Assembly (NCBI GenBank): GCA_016710335.1
Contig: JADJXQ010000002.1
Location: 310,001 to 374,000 of the forward strand
Reading direction: 5' to 3'
From: Rhodospirillales bacterium
Lineage (GTDB): Bacteria > Pseudomonadota > Alphaproteobacteria > Rhodospirillales > Defluviicoccaceae
Length of the DNA stretch: 64,000 nucleotides
A model generated the notes under the pieces. The model was given only the letters and a program-made list of their open reading frames with translations, made no database searches and had not been told where the DNA came from. This document shows, piece by piece, positions 1 through 8,670 of this stretch (position 1 is the first letter of the stretch; each line of letters begins with the position of its first letter). Position numbers and translations under genes: made by a program.

Positions 1-430
1 CGGCTCGTCGGTGCCGCTGCTGCCGCGCTCAATATGCGATAGCGTGCGCATGGATTTTGACTCGCTGCAGGAGGTGAAGTCGGGGCTCGGAACGGCGGCA
101 GTAATGGTGATGGATTCCTCCACGGACGTCATTAAGGCGATCACCAGGCTGTCGCGCTTTTACATGCACGAGAGCTGCGGCCAGTGCACCCCGTGCCGCG
201 AGGGCACCGGGTGGATGTGGCGGGTGATGGAGCGGCTGGTCGAGGGGCGCGCGCGCGTCGAGGAGATCGATCTACTCGAGGATGTGTCGCGGCAGGTAGA
301 GGGTCACACCATCTGCGCGCTGGGCGACGCTGCGGCTTGGCCGATACAGGGCTTGATCCGCCATTTCCGGCCGGAGATCGAGCGGCGCATCCTGGACCGA
401 GCCGTCGAACCGACACAGACCGCGGCGTAG
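1..430 (+). CDS. nuoF: NADH-quinone oxidoreductase subunit F, C-terminal part (cut by window start)
   Basis: The reading frame is open from base 2 to the TAG at 428-430, so the gene starts outside the window. NuoF carries FMN, the NADH site and the N3 [4Fe-4S] cluster of complex I on the cytoplasmic side. The visible part has the family's MDFDSL stretch, the cluster motif ESCGQCTPCREG (three of the four cluster cysteines) and the conserved GHTICALGDAAAW, which supplies the fourth Cys, followed by the HFRPEIERR end. nuoG begins 10 bases later, so both are in one operon. Identification is firm; only the N-terminal two thirds is missing because of the window edge. Confidence 0.96.
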   Translation, partial: GSSVPLLPRSICDSVRMDFDSLQEVKSGLGTAAVMVMDSSTDVIKAITRLSRFYMHESCGQCTPCREGTGWMWRVMERLVEGRARVEEIDLLEDVSRQVEGHTICALGDAAAWPIQGLIRHFRPEIERRILDRAVEPTQTAA

Positions 431-440
431 GATCGCAGAA

Positions 441-2510
441 ATGCCCAAGCTGACGATCGACGACATCGAGATCGAAGTCGAGGCCGGCCTGACCGTGCTG
501 CAGGCATGCGAACTGGCCGGCATCGAGATCCCCCGCTTTTGCTACCACGAGCGCCTGTCCATCGCCGGCAACTGCCGGATGTGTCTCGTCGCCATGAAGG
601 GAGCGCCGAAGCCGATCGCGTCGTGCGCAATGCCCGCCGCCGACGGCATGGTCATCGAGACCAACACGCCCGCCGTCCACAAGATGCGCAAGGGCGTGAT
701 GGAGTTCTTGCTGATCAATCATCCGCTCGATTGCCCGATCTGCGACCAAGGCGGCGAGTGCGATCTCCAGGATCAGGCGATGTTTTACGGTTTTGACCGC
801 AGCCGGTTCCACGAGAACAAGCGGGCGGTGACAGACAAGTACATGGGGCCGCTGATCAAGACGATCATGACCCGCTGCATCCACTGCACCCGCTGCATCC
901 GCTTTGCAACTGAGGTCGCCGGTGTGCCGGAACTGGGTGCGACTGGACGCGGCGAGAGGATGGAAGTGACGACCTTCGTGGAGAAGGCGCTCTCTTCGGA
1001 ACTGTCGGCCAATATCATAGACCTGTGTCCGGTCGGCGCGCTGACCTCCAAGCCGTACGCGTTCGTCGCCCGGCCGTGGGAGTTGAAAAAGACCGAGACC
1101 ATCGACGTCATGGACGCGGTAGGCAGCAACATCCGCGTCGACACCCGCGGCAACGAGGTGCTGCGGGTACTGCCGAGGGTCAACGAAGACGTCAATGAGG
1201 AGTGGATATCAGACAAGACCCGCTACGCGTACGACGGGTTGCGCCGCCAGCGCCTCGATCGACCCTATGTGCGTCGGGACGGGCGGCTGCGTCCGACCGG
1301 TTGGGCGGAAGCCTTCGCGGAGATCCGGGAGCGGCTGAAGTCCGTCGATGGCGGAGCCGTCGCCGCGGTTGCCGGCGATCTGGCCTGCTGCGAGTCGATG
1401 GTGGCGCTGAAGGACCTGGGGTCCGCCCTCGGCTCGCCGCATCTGGACTGCCGACAGGACGGGGCCAAGCTCGAGGCCGCCGTCCGGAGCTCGTACCTGT
1501 TCAATTCGACGATCGCCGGCATCGACATGGCCGACGCAATCCTTCTGGTGGGGACCAACCCCCGCATCGAGGCGCCGATCATCAACGCCCGCATCCGCAA
1601 ACGTTTCCTTACCGGCAAGGCAAAAATCGCTGCCATCGGCACGGACGCGGATCTCACTTATCGCTATCAGGGACTTGGCAACGATGCGTCGGCGTTGGAC
1701 GCCCTCCTCGCCGGCGAGCATGACTTCGCCAAGGTGCTCGATGACGCGAAGCGCCCGATGCTGGTCCTCGGCATGGGCGCTCTGGCGCGTGTCGACGGCG
1801 CGCATATCCTCGGCGCCGCACGGGCCATCGTCGACAAGTTCGGGATGATCGACGAAGCCGGCGGCTGGAACGGGTTCAACGTGCTGCACACCGCCGCGGC
1901 GCGGGTGGGCGGGCTCGATCTGGGCTTCGTCCCCGGCGATGGCGGACGCGGCCTCGCCGGCATCCTGGACGGCGCAGAAGCGGGCGAGATCAAGGTGGTC
2001 TATCTGCTCGGAGCAGATGAGATCGACATGCAGCGCCTCGGCGATGCGTTCGTGGTTTATCAGGGCCATCACGGCGACGCGGGGGCTCAGCGCGCTGACG
2101 TAGTGTTGCCCGGGGCAGCCTACACGGAGAAGAGCGGCACCTACGTCAACACCGAAGGCCGCGTTCAGCGTGGCCTGCGCGCCGCCGATCCGCCGGGCGA
2201 GGCGCGTGAAGACTGGAGGATCATCCGGGCGCTGTCCGAGGCGGTCGGGCACACCCTTCCCTACGATACGCTGGAGCAAGTGCGGGCGCGGCTTGAGGCC
2301 GTCAATGCGTCTTTCAGAAGCTTGGATATCGTCGCCCCGGCGGCATGGGGTGACTTCGGCGCCTCCGGGGCTCTTGCGAAGGATCCGTTCCGGCCGGCCA
2401 TCGCCAACTTCTACGTGACCAACCCGATATGTCGGGCGTCTGTCACCATGGCGGAGTGCGTCCGCACCTTGTTGCCGTCCGAGACAAGAAAGACCGGCAC
2501 AGATGGCTGA
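441..2510 (+). CDS. nuoG: NADH-quinone oxidoreductase subunit G
   Basis: This 689-residue protein is the largest peripheral-arm subunit of complex I and carries several Fe-S clusters that pass electrons from NuoF to the membrane arm. Visible ligands: C34, C45, C48 and C62 for a [2Fe-2S] cluster; H94, C98, C101 and C107 for the His-ligated N5 cluster; C146, C149, C152 and C196 for N4. The rest is a molybdopterin-oxidoreductase-like domain that in this family has lost its cofactor. ATG start 10 bases after nuoF. Its 3' end overlaps nuoH by 8 bases, suggesting translational coupling. Length is normal for alphaproteobacterial NuoG. Confidence 0.97.
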   Translation: MPKLTIDDIEIEVEAGLTVLQACELAGIEIPRFCYHERLSIAGNCRMCLVAMKGAPKPIASCAMPAADGMVIETNTPAVHKMRKGVMEFLLINHPLDCPICDQGGECDLQDQAMFYGFDRSRFHENKRAVTDKYMGPLIKTIMTRCIHCTRCIRFATEVAGVPELGATGRGERMEVTTFVEKALSSELSANIIDLCPVGALTSKPYAFVARPWELKKTETIDVMDAVGSNIRVDTRGNEVLRVLPRVNEDVNEEWISDKTRYAYDGLRRQRLDRPYVRRDGRLRPTGWAEAFAEIRERLKSVDGGAVAAVAGDLACCESMVALKDLGSALGSPHLDCRQDGAKLEAAVRSSYLFNSTIAGIDMADAILLVGTNPRIEAPIINARIRKRFLTGKAKIAAIGTDADLTYRYQGLGNDASALDALLAGEHDFAKVLDDAKRPMLVLGMGALARVDGAHILGAARAIVDKFGMIDEAGGWNGFNVLHTAAARVGGLDLGFVPGDGGRGLAGILDGAEAGEIKVVYLLGADEIDMQRLGDAFVVYQGHHGDAGAQRADVVLPGAAYTEKSGTYVNTEGRVQRGLRAADPPGEAREDWRIIRALSEAVGHTLPYDTLEQVRARLEAVNASFRSLDIVAPAAWGDFGASGALAKDPFRPAIANFYVTNPICRASVTMAECVRTLLPSETRKTGTDG

Positions 2511-3534
2511 ATTCTGGCACGTGTATATGTGGCCGACGATGTGGATCGTCATGAAAATCATGATGATCGTCGGGCCGCTGTTGCTGGCGATCGCCTACCT
2601 GACTTTGGCCGAGCGCAAGGTGATCGGCGCCATCAATCTGCGCAAAGGACCCAATGTCGTTGGACCATTTGGCCTGTTGCAGCCGATTGCAGACGGCTTG
2701 AAGCTGTTCCTGAAGGAAACGGTGCTGCCGACCCGCGCCAACCGAGGCGTGTTCGTGGTCGCGCCGATGCTGACATTCAGCCTGTCGCTGGTGGCGTGGG
2801 CGGTGATCCCGTTCGACGAAGGCATGGTGTTGGCTAACATCAACGTCGGCATCCTCTATTTGTTCGCGATATCGTCGCTCGGCGTCTACGGCATCATCAT
2901 GTCGGGATGGGCGAGCAACTCGAAGTACGCGTTCCTTGGCGGCCTGCGTTCGGCGGCCCAAATGGTGTCCTACGAAGTCTCCATGGGCTTCGTCATCATC
3001 ACCGTGCTGCTCTGCGTCGGGTCGCTCAATTTGACCGATATCGTCCTCGCCCAGAAAGGCGACTGGGGCTTCCTCAACTGGTTTGTCGTGCCGCTGCTGC
3101 CAATGGCGGTGATTTTCTTCGTGTCCACGCTGGCTGAGACCAACCGTCATCCGTTCGACCTGCCGGAAGCGGAGGCTGAGTTGGTCACCGGCTACAACGT
3201 CGAATACTCGTCGATGACGTTCGCCCTGTTCTTCCTCGGCGAATACGGCAACATGATTCTCATGTCCGGGATGACGACGATCCTTTTCCTCGGCGGGTGG
3301 CTGCCGCCGTTCAACTTTGTGCCGTTCACCTGGGTTCCGGGGCCCATCTGGTTCTTCCTCAAGATCGCGCTGTGTTTGTTTGTGTTCATTTGGGTGCGGG
3401 CGACGTTTCCCCGCTATCGCTATGATCAGCTCATGCGGCTTGGCTGGAAGGTGTTCCTGCCCCTGTCGCTGGCCGCCGTGGTCATCGTCGCGAGCGTCCT
3501 TGTGGTGTTCGGCTGGGCGCCGCGCGCCGGCTGA
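2503..3534 (+). CDS. nuoH: NADH-quinone oxidoreductase subunit H
   Basis: NuoH (343 residues) is the heel subunit of the complex I membrane arm. It forms much of the quinone cavity together with NuoB/D/I and has about eight membrane helices. The signature ERKVIGAINLRKGPNVVGP lies at the first cytoplasmic loop (about residues 35-55), and the acidic quinone-chamber stretch ETNRHPFDLPEAEAELV lies near the middle; both are hallmarks of the family. The ATG start lies inside the end of nuoG (8-base overlap). The stop codon falls within the first copy of a 27-bp tandem duplication that precedes nuoI. Confidence 0.97.
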   Translation: MAEFWHVYMWPTMWIVMKIMMIVGPLLLAIAYLTLAERKVIGAINLRKGPNVVGPFGLLQPIADGLKLFLKETVLPTRANRGVFVVAPMLTFSLSLVAWAVIPFDEGMVLANINVGILYLFAISSLGVYGIIMSGWASNSKYAFLGGLRSAAQMVSYEVSMGFVIITVLLCVGSLNLTDIVLAQKGDWGFLNWFVVPLLPMAVIFFVSTLAETNRHPFDLPEAEAELVTGYNVEYSSMTFALFFLGEYGNMILMSGMTTILFLGGWLPPFNFVPFTWVPGPIWFFLKIALCLFVFIWVRATFPRYRYDQLMRLGWKVFLPLSLAAVVIVASVLVVFGWAPRAG

Positions 3535-3583
3535 AACGCGCAGGTCAGGTACGCGGGCTGAACCGCGCGGGTCAGGTACGTGT
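3530..3583. repeat. Imperfect 27-bp tandem duplication between nuoH and nuoI
   Basis: Two head-to-tail copies (3530-3556 and 3557-3583) share the core GGTCAGGTACG and differ at four positions. The first copy includes the nuoH stop codon. The duplication lengthens an otherwise tight operon gap and lies just upstream of the nuoI ribosome binding site. It is probably a local slippage duplication; no function is evident. Confidence 0.8.
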
Positions 3584-3611
3584 GAGAGATGAGCAAGGGA
3601 GCAAAGGGACA

Positions 3612-4100
3612 ATGAGTTTCATTGAACGCGGCGCCCGTACGATTTTCCTGACAGAACTGCTATCGGGCCTGACGCTGACGCTCCGCTACATGTTTCGCCC
3701 CAAGGTCACCATCAACTACCCGTACGAAAAGGGCCCGATCAGCCCACGCTTCCGCGGCGAGCACGCGCTCCGCCGTTATCCCAACGGCGAGGAACGATGC
3801 ATCGCCTGCAAGTTGTGCGAGGCGGTGTGTCCTGCTCAGGCGATCACCATCGAGGCCGAACCGCGCGACGACGGCAGCCGCCGCACGACGCGATACGACA
3901 TCGACATGGTTAAATGTATTTACTGCGGTTTCTGCCAGGAGGCCTGTCCGGTCGACGCTATCGTCGAGGGCCCGAACTTCGAGTTTTCGACCGAAACCAG
4001 GGAAGAACTGCTCTACGACAAGGACAGGCTGCTCGCCAACGGCGACCGGTGGGAAACCGAAATTGCCGCCAGCCTAGCCGCCGCCGCTCCTTATCGGTGA
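3612..4100 (+). CDS. nuoI: NADH-quinone oxidoreductase subunit I
   Basis: NuoI (162 residues) holds the two [4Fe-4S] clusters N6a and N6b that lead electrons to N2 and quinone. The cluster ligands are C63, C66, C69, C73 and C102, C105, C108, C112 in two ferredoxin motifs (RCIACKLCEAVCP and KCIYCGFCQEACP). I chose the ATG at 3612 (MSFIERGART) over an upstream in-frame start at 3582, because it is preceded by a purine-rich AAGGGA site and gives the usual family length and N-terminus. It lies 77 bases after nuoH, past the small tandem repeat. Confidence 0.96.
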   Translation: MSFIERGARTIFLTELLSGLTLTLRYMFRPKVTINYPYEKGPISPRFRGEHALRRYPNGEERCIACKLCEAVCPAQAITIEAEPRDDGSRRTTRYDIDMVKCIYCGFCQEACPVDAIVEGPNFEFSTETREELLYDKDRLLANGDRWETEIAASLAAAAPYR

Positions 4101-4217
4101 CGCTTGTGGGCGAGAGGCGCCCCTGCCTATTGAGATTCCGGTTCAAGGGCGTTATGAACAGCGGCACCGCGGGTAGCCGCGCCACCCCTCTCTCGATCTA
4201 GCCGACTGTTCCACGAT

Positions 4218-4832
4218 ATGATCGTTCAGGCTCTGGCCTTCTATCTCTTCGCATTCATCACCGTGGCTGCCGCGGTGATGGTGGTGTCGGCGAGGAACCC
4301 CGTTCATTCCGTCCTGTTCCTGATTCTCGCTTTCTTCAACTCCGCCGGCCTGTTCGTGCTGATGGGCGCGGAGTTCATCGCCATGATCCTGGTGGTCGTT
4401 TACGTCGGCGCCGTCGCGGTGCTGTTCCTGTTCGTGGTGATGATGCTCGACATCAACTTCGTCGAGTTGCGGCAAGGGTTCTTCCAGTATCTTCCGCTCG
4501 GCGGGCTGATCGGCCTGATCCTGCTCCTGGAGTTGCTGATCATCGTCGGCGGTTGGACCCTAGCGCCTGAAACCACCGTCGCAGGTACGGCTCCGACGCC
4601 ACCGTTCGAGGCAGTCACCAACACCGCCGCCCTCGGGCGTCTGCTCTACACCCAGTACCTTTACATCTTCCAGGCGGCCGGGGTGATCCTCTTGATCGCC
4701 ATGATCGGCGCCATCGTCCTCACCCACCGCCGCCGCCCGGGCGTGCGCCGCCAGGACATCGCGCATCAGGTGCGCCGGCGTCCCAAGGACACGATCGAGA
4801 TCCGCAAGGTCTCCAGCGGCAGGGGCATCTGA
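4218..4832 (+). CDS. nuoJ: NADH-quinone oxidoreductase subunit J
   Basis: NuoJ (204 residues) is an antiporter-linker subunit of the complex I membrane arm with five predicted helices. The recognisable family stretch is MGAEFIAMILVVVYVGAVAV in the third helix, where a pi-bulge region couples quinone chemistry to proton channels. The C-terminus is basic and cytoplasmic (HRRRPGVRRQ). The gap of 117 bases after nuoI carries nothing recognisable. Its stop TGA shares one base with the nuoK start (TGATG), a standard coupled arrangement. Confidence 0.96.
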   Translation: MIVQALAFYLFAFITVAAAVMVVSARNPVHSVLFLILAFFNSAGLFVLMGAEFIAMILVVVYVGAVAVLFLFVVMMLDINFVELRQGFFQYLPLGGLIGLILLLELLIIVGGWTLAPETTVAGTAPTPPFEAVTNTAALGRLLYTQYLYIFQAAGVILLIAMIGAIVLTHRRRPGVRRQDIAHQVRRRPKDTIEIRKVSSGRGI

Positions 4833-5143
4833 TGTTGACGATCGGCCTGTCCCATTATCTTTCTGTCGCCGCTATCCTGTTCTCGCTCGGCATTTTCGGG
4901 ATCTTTCTCAACCGTAAAAACGTCATCGTCATTCTAATGTCGATCGAGCTGATGCTGCTCGCAGTCAACATCAACCTGGTGGCGTTCTCGGTTGCGCTCA
5001 ACGACCTGGTCGGGCAGGTGTTTGCGTTGTTCGTGTTGACCGTGGCCGCAGCGGAAGCCGCGATCGGTCTCGCGGTGCTGGTCATTTATTTCCGCAATCG
5101 CGGCAGCATCGCCGTCGAAGACATCAACCTGATGAAGGGCTGA
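4832..5143 (+). CDS. nuoK: NADH-quinone oxidoreductase subunit K
   Basis: NuoK (103 residues) is the MrpC-like three-helix subunit of the membrane arm. The two conserved membrane glutamates of the family sit in the stretches MSIELMLLAVN and AAAEAAIGLAVLV. It starts at the last base of nuoJ (TGATG) and is followed 6 bases later by nuoL. Length and motifs are standard. Confidence 0.97.
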   Translation: MLTIGLSHYLSVAAILFSLGIFGIFLNRKNVIVILMSIELMLLAVNINLVAFSVALNDLVGQVFALFVLTVAAAEAAIGLAVLVIYFRNRGSIAVEDINLMKG

Positions 5144-5149
5144 GCCGAG

Positions 5150-7111
5150 GTGTCCGCCGTCGCCGTCGTGTTTCTGCCGCTGTTGGGCGCAATCATCGCC
5201 GGCATCCTTGCCTTGATGCCAGCGGCCGACAAAGCGCAAAAGGCGAAGCGGGATCGCGCCTCGCAGTTGGTCACATGCGGGGCGCTGCTGCTGTCCGCCT
5301 GCTTCGCCATCATCGTTTTCCTGGACGTCGTCGGCGGCGGCAATGTGCGCAGCATCGAGCTGATGACCTGGGTCAGTTCGGGGGACCTCGCCGTTGCCTG
5401 GGCGCTGAAGCTCGATACCCTGACCGCCGTGATGATGCTGACGGTGACGGTGATCTCAGCGATGATCCACGTCTATTCCGTCGGCTACATGGCCCACGAC
5501 CCGTCTGTCCCGCGGTTCATGGCCTACCTCAACCTGTTCACCTTTTTCATGCTGATGCTGGTGACGGCGGACAACCTGTTGCAGTTGTTCTTCGGCTGGG
5601 AGGGCGTTGGCCTCGCGTCTTACCTGTTGATCGGCTTCTGGTACGACAAACCCTCGGCCAATGCCGCGGCGATCAAGGCGTTTCTCGTCAACCGGGTCGG
5701 CGATTTCGGGTTCATGCTCGGTATACTGGCAACGTTCCTGTTGTTCGACACCATCCGCCTCGACGCCATCTTCTCGGCCGTCGACGGCAAGGCGGAGGCC
5801 GCGATCAGCGTCTTCGGCGGGGAGTTTCACGCGCTCACCGTCATCTGTCTGCTGCTGTTCGTGGGCGCCATGGGCAAGTCGGCGCAGCTCGGGTTGCACA
5901 CGTGGCTTCCGGACGCCATGGAGGGACCGACCCCGGTGTCGGCGCTGATCCACGCCGCGACCATGGTCACCGCTGGCGTGTTCATGGTGGCGCGCCTGTC
6001 GCCGCTCTTCGAGTACTCGGACACGGCCTTGGCGGTGGTTACCGTCGTCGGCGCCTCGACCGCCCTTTTCGCGGCAACCGTCGCCTGCGTGCAGAATGAC
6101 ATCAAGCGGGTCATCGCCTATTCGACGTGCTCGCAACTCGGCTACATGTTCTTCGCGTGCGGCGTCTCGGCGTATTCGGCGGGCGTTTTCCACCTGATGA
6201 CCCACGCGTTCTTCAAGGCGCTGCTGTTCCTCGGCGCCGGCTCCGTCATCCACGCCATGTCGGACGAGCAAGACCTGCGGAAGATGGGGGGTATCTGGAA
6301 AGCAATTCCCTTCACATATGCGCTGATGTGGATTGGCTCACTGGCTTTGGTTGGCGTGTGGCCGTTCGCCGGTTTCTTCTCCAAGGACATCGTGCTCGAA
6401 GCCGCCTACGCAGCCCACACCGCCGTCGGCAGCTACGCCTTTTTGCTCGGCAGCGTGGTTGCGTTCCTGACGGCCTTCTATTCCTGGCGTCTTATCATCC
6501 TGGCGTTCCATGGCGAGTCCCGGTCCGACGAAAAAGTCCGGGCGCATGTGCACGAGTCGCCGATGGTGATGATCATTCCGATGGCGGTGCTCGGCGTCGG
6601 CGCCATCGCTGCAGGCTTCATCGGCTACGAAGCCTTCGTCGGAGACGGCTTGCAGGCGTTCTGGAAGGACTCGATACGCGTCCTCGAGACACACCCAGCT
6701 TTGGAGGCTGCTCATCACGTGCCGGCCTGGGTTAAATGGTCGCCTCTGGTTGAAGGGCTGGCCGGCATCGCGCTTGCCTACGTGCTCTATATGTTGATGC
6801 CGGGACTTCCCGGGCGGCTGGCGCACACCTTCAGCGGCGTCTACCGGTTCCTGCTCAACAAGTGGTACTTCGACGAACTCTATGACGCTATCTTCGTTCG
6901 CCCGGCATTCGGCCTCGGTCGCAACCTGTGGAAGAGCGGCGACGGGACATTGATCGACGGCATCGGCCCCGACGGCATTGCTGCAGCGGCCGTCAATGTG
7001 GCCCATCGTGTCACCCGCCTGCAGACCGGGTACGTGTTCCACTACGCCTTCGTCATGTTGATCGGCGTGATGATCATCATTACCGGCTACCTCCTTTACG
7101 CGGCGAGTTGA
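5150..7111 (+). CDS. nuoL: NADH-quinone oxidoreductase subunit L
   Basis: NuoL (653 residues) is the distal antiporter-like proton pump of complex I, about 16 membrane helices including the long lateral helix at the C-terminus that braces NuoM and NuoN. Typical stretches are FFGWEGVGLASYLLIGFWY (with the conserved membrane Glu), HTWLPDAMEGPTPVSALIHA and the broken-helix lysines. The start is GTG, 6 bases after nuoK. No irregularity is seen. Confidence 0.97.
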   Translation: MSAVAVVFLPLLGAIIAGILALMPAADKAQKAKRDRASQLVTCGALLLSACFAIIVFLDVVGGGNVRSIELMTWVSSGDLAVAWALKLDTLTAVMMLTVTVISAMIHVYSVGYMAHDPSVPRFMAYLNLFTFFMLMLVTADNLLQLFFGWEGVGLASYLLIGFWYDKPSANAAAIKAFLVNRVGDFGFMLGILATFLLFDTIRLDAIFSAVDGKAEAAISVFGGEFHALTVICLLLFVGAMGKSAQLGLHTWLPDAMEGPTPVSALIHAATMVTAGVFMVARLSPLFEYSDTALAVVTVVGASTALFAATVACVQNDIKRVIAYSTCSQLGYMFFACGVSAYSAGVFHLMTHAFFKALLFLGAGSVIHAMSDEQDLRKMGGIWKAIPFTYALMWIGSLALVGVWPFAGFFSKDIVLEAAYAAHTAVGSYAFLLGSVVAFLTAFYSWRLIILAFHGESRSDEKVRAHVHESPMVMIIPMAVLGVGAIAAGFIGYEAFVGDGLQAFWKDSIRVLETHPALEAAHHVPAWVKWSPLVEGLAGIALAYVLYMLMPGLPGRLAHTFSGVYRFLLNKWYFDELYDAIFVRPAFGLGRNLWKSGDGTLIDGIGPDGIAAAAVNVAHRVTRLQTGYVFHYAFVMLIGVMIIITGYLLYAAS

Positions 7112-7127
7112 CGAGAGCCATCCAACA

Positions 7128-8648
7128 ATGGGCGACCTCCCCCTTCTGTCCCTGGTCACCTTCCTGCCCGTCGCCGGTGCGGTGTTCATCCTCACCATCC
7201 GCGGCGAGCCGGACGTGGTGGCAAGGAACGCGCGCTGGGTGGCGTTGTGGACGACGCTGACCACCTTCGTCCTGTCGCTCGGCCTGTGGATGAGCTTCGA
7301 TCCCGCCGACGCCGGCTTCCAGTTCCAGGAGCGCGCGGTGTGGATGCCTGGGCTCGACATCGCCTACCATTTGGGCGTGGACGGCATTTCGATGCCGTTC
7401 GTGCTGCTGTCGACGCTGTTGACGCCGATCTGCGTGCTGGCGAGCTGGGAAAGCATCCGGGAACGGGTCAAGGAGTACATGATCGCTTTCCTGATCATGG
7501 AAGCGATGATGGTCGGCATGTTCGCCGCCCTCGACCTCGTGCTGTTCTATGTGTTCTTCGAGGGCGTCCTCATCCCAATGTTCCTAATCATCGGCGTCTG
7601 GGGCGGGCCACGGCGGGTCTACGCGGCGTTCAAGTTCTTTCTGTATACCTTCGTCGGCTCGGTGCTGATGCTGTTGGCGATGTTGACCATGATCTACGTG
7701 GCCGGCACCAGCAGCATTCCGGCGCTGCTGGAGTTCGATTTCGACACCGGCCTTCAGGCTTGGCTGTGGCTCGCGTTTCTCGCCTCGTTCGCCGTCAAGG
7801 TGCCGATGTGGCCTGTTCATACCTGGCTTCCGGATGCTCACGTGGAGGCGCCGACGGCCGGCTCGGTCATTCTGGCGGGCGTGCTGCTGAAGTTCGGCGG
7901 CTACGGTTTTCTCCGGTTCCTGTTGCCGATGTTTCCGGACGCGTCAGTGAGCTTCACGCCGCTGGTCTACACCCTCAGCATCATCGCGGTGATCTACACC
8001 TCGCTGGTGGCGCTGGCGCAGGAAGATATGAAGAAGCTGATCGCCTATTCTTCCGTGGCGCACATGGGCTTCGTCACCGCCGGCGCCTTCACCATGACCG
8101 TGCAGGGCATCGAAGGCGCGGTCTTTCAGATGATTAGTCACGGCATCGTCTCCGCCGCACTTTTCCTCATCGTGGGCGTGGTCTACGACCGCATTCACTC
8201 CCGCGACATCGCGACCTACGGCGGCCTTGTGCACCGGATGCCGCGTTATGCCCTGGTATTCATGCTGTTCATGTTGGCGTCGGCCGGGCTTCCCGGGACC
8301 AGCGGCTTCGTCGGCGAGTTCCTCGTCCTGCTCGGCGCGTTTCAGGCAAACTCGTGGGTGGCCCTGTTCATGGCGACCGGCATGATCCTCGGGGCGGCCT
8401 ACATGCTCTACCTTTACAGGCGGGTGATCTTCGGCACGCTCACCAAGAAAAATTTGCAGATGATCGGCGACCTCAGTCCCCGTGAGGTCGCCGTCTTCGC
8501 GCCGCTGGTCCTCCTCGCCCTGTGGTTGGGGCTCTACCCAATGCCGGTCCTCGACGTGATGCACGCCTCGGTCAGCAACCTGGTGGAGCAGCTGGACGTG
8601 GCGCGCGCCGGCGTTTCGAACGGCGCCGACCTGGCTGCCGGGCGGTAA
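7128..8648 (+). CDS. nuoM: NADH-quinone oxidoreductase subunit M
   Basis: NuoM (506 residues) is the second of three antiporter-like proton-pumping subunits, with about 14 membrane helices. Marks of the family are the Glu-containing FYVFFEGVLIPMFLIIGVWG, the VHTWLPDAHVEAPTAGSVIL helix and the KKLIAYSSVAHMGF helix with its central Lys. It begins with ATG 17 bases after nuoL and is followed 22 bases later by nuoN. Confidence 0.97.
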   Translation: MGDLPLLSLVTFLPVAGAVFILTIRGEPDVVARNARWVALWTTLTTFVLSLGLWMSFDPADAGFQFQERAVWMPGLDIAYHLGVDGISMPFVLLSTLLTPICVLASWESIRERVKEYMIAFLIMEAMMVGMFAALDLVLFYVFFEGVLIPMFLIIGVWGGPRRVYAAFKFFLYTFVGSVLMLLAMLTMIYVAGTSSIPALLEFDFDTGLQAWLWLAFLASFAVKVPMWPVHTWLPDAHVEAPTAGSVILAGVLLKFGGYGFLRFLLPMFPDASVSFTPLVYTLSIIAVIYTSLVALAQEDMKKLIAYSSVAHMGFVTAGAFTMTVQGIEGAVFQMISHGIVSAALFLIVGVVYDRIHSRDIATYGGLVHRMPRYALVFMLFMLASAGLPGTSGFVGEFLVLLGAFQANSWVALFMATGMILGAAYMLYLYRRVIFGTLTKKNLQMIGDLSPREVAVFAPLVLLALWLGLYPMPVLDVMHASVSNLVEQLDVARAGVSNGADLAAGR

Positions 8649-8670
8649 GGACGCGACAGCGAGAACAGGA

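Noticed and set aside
1209..2561. 450-codon minus-strand frame antisense to nuoG
   Set aside because: Shadow frame; nuoG on the plus strand is certain.
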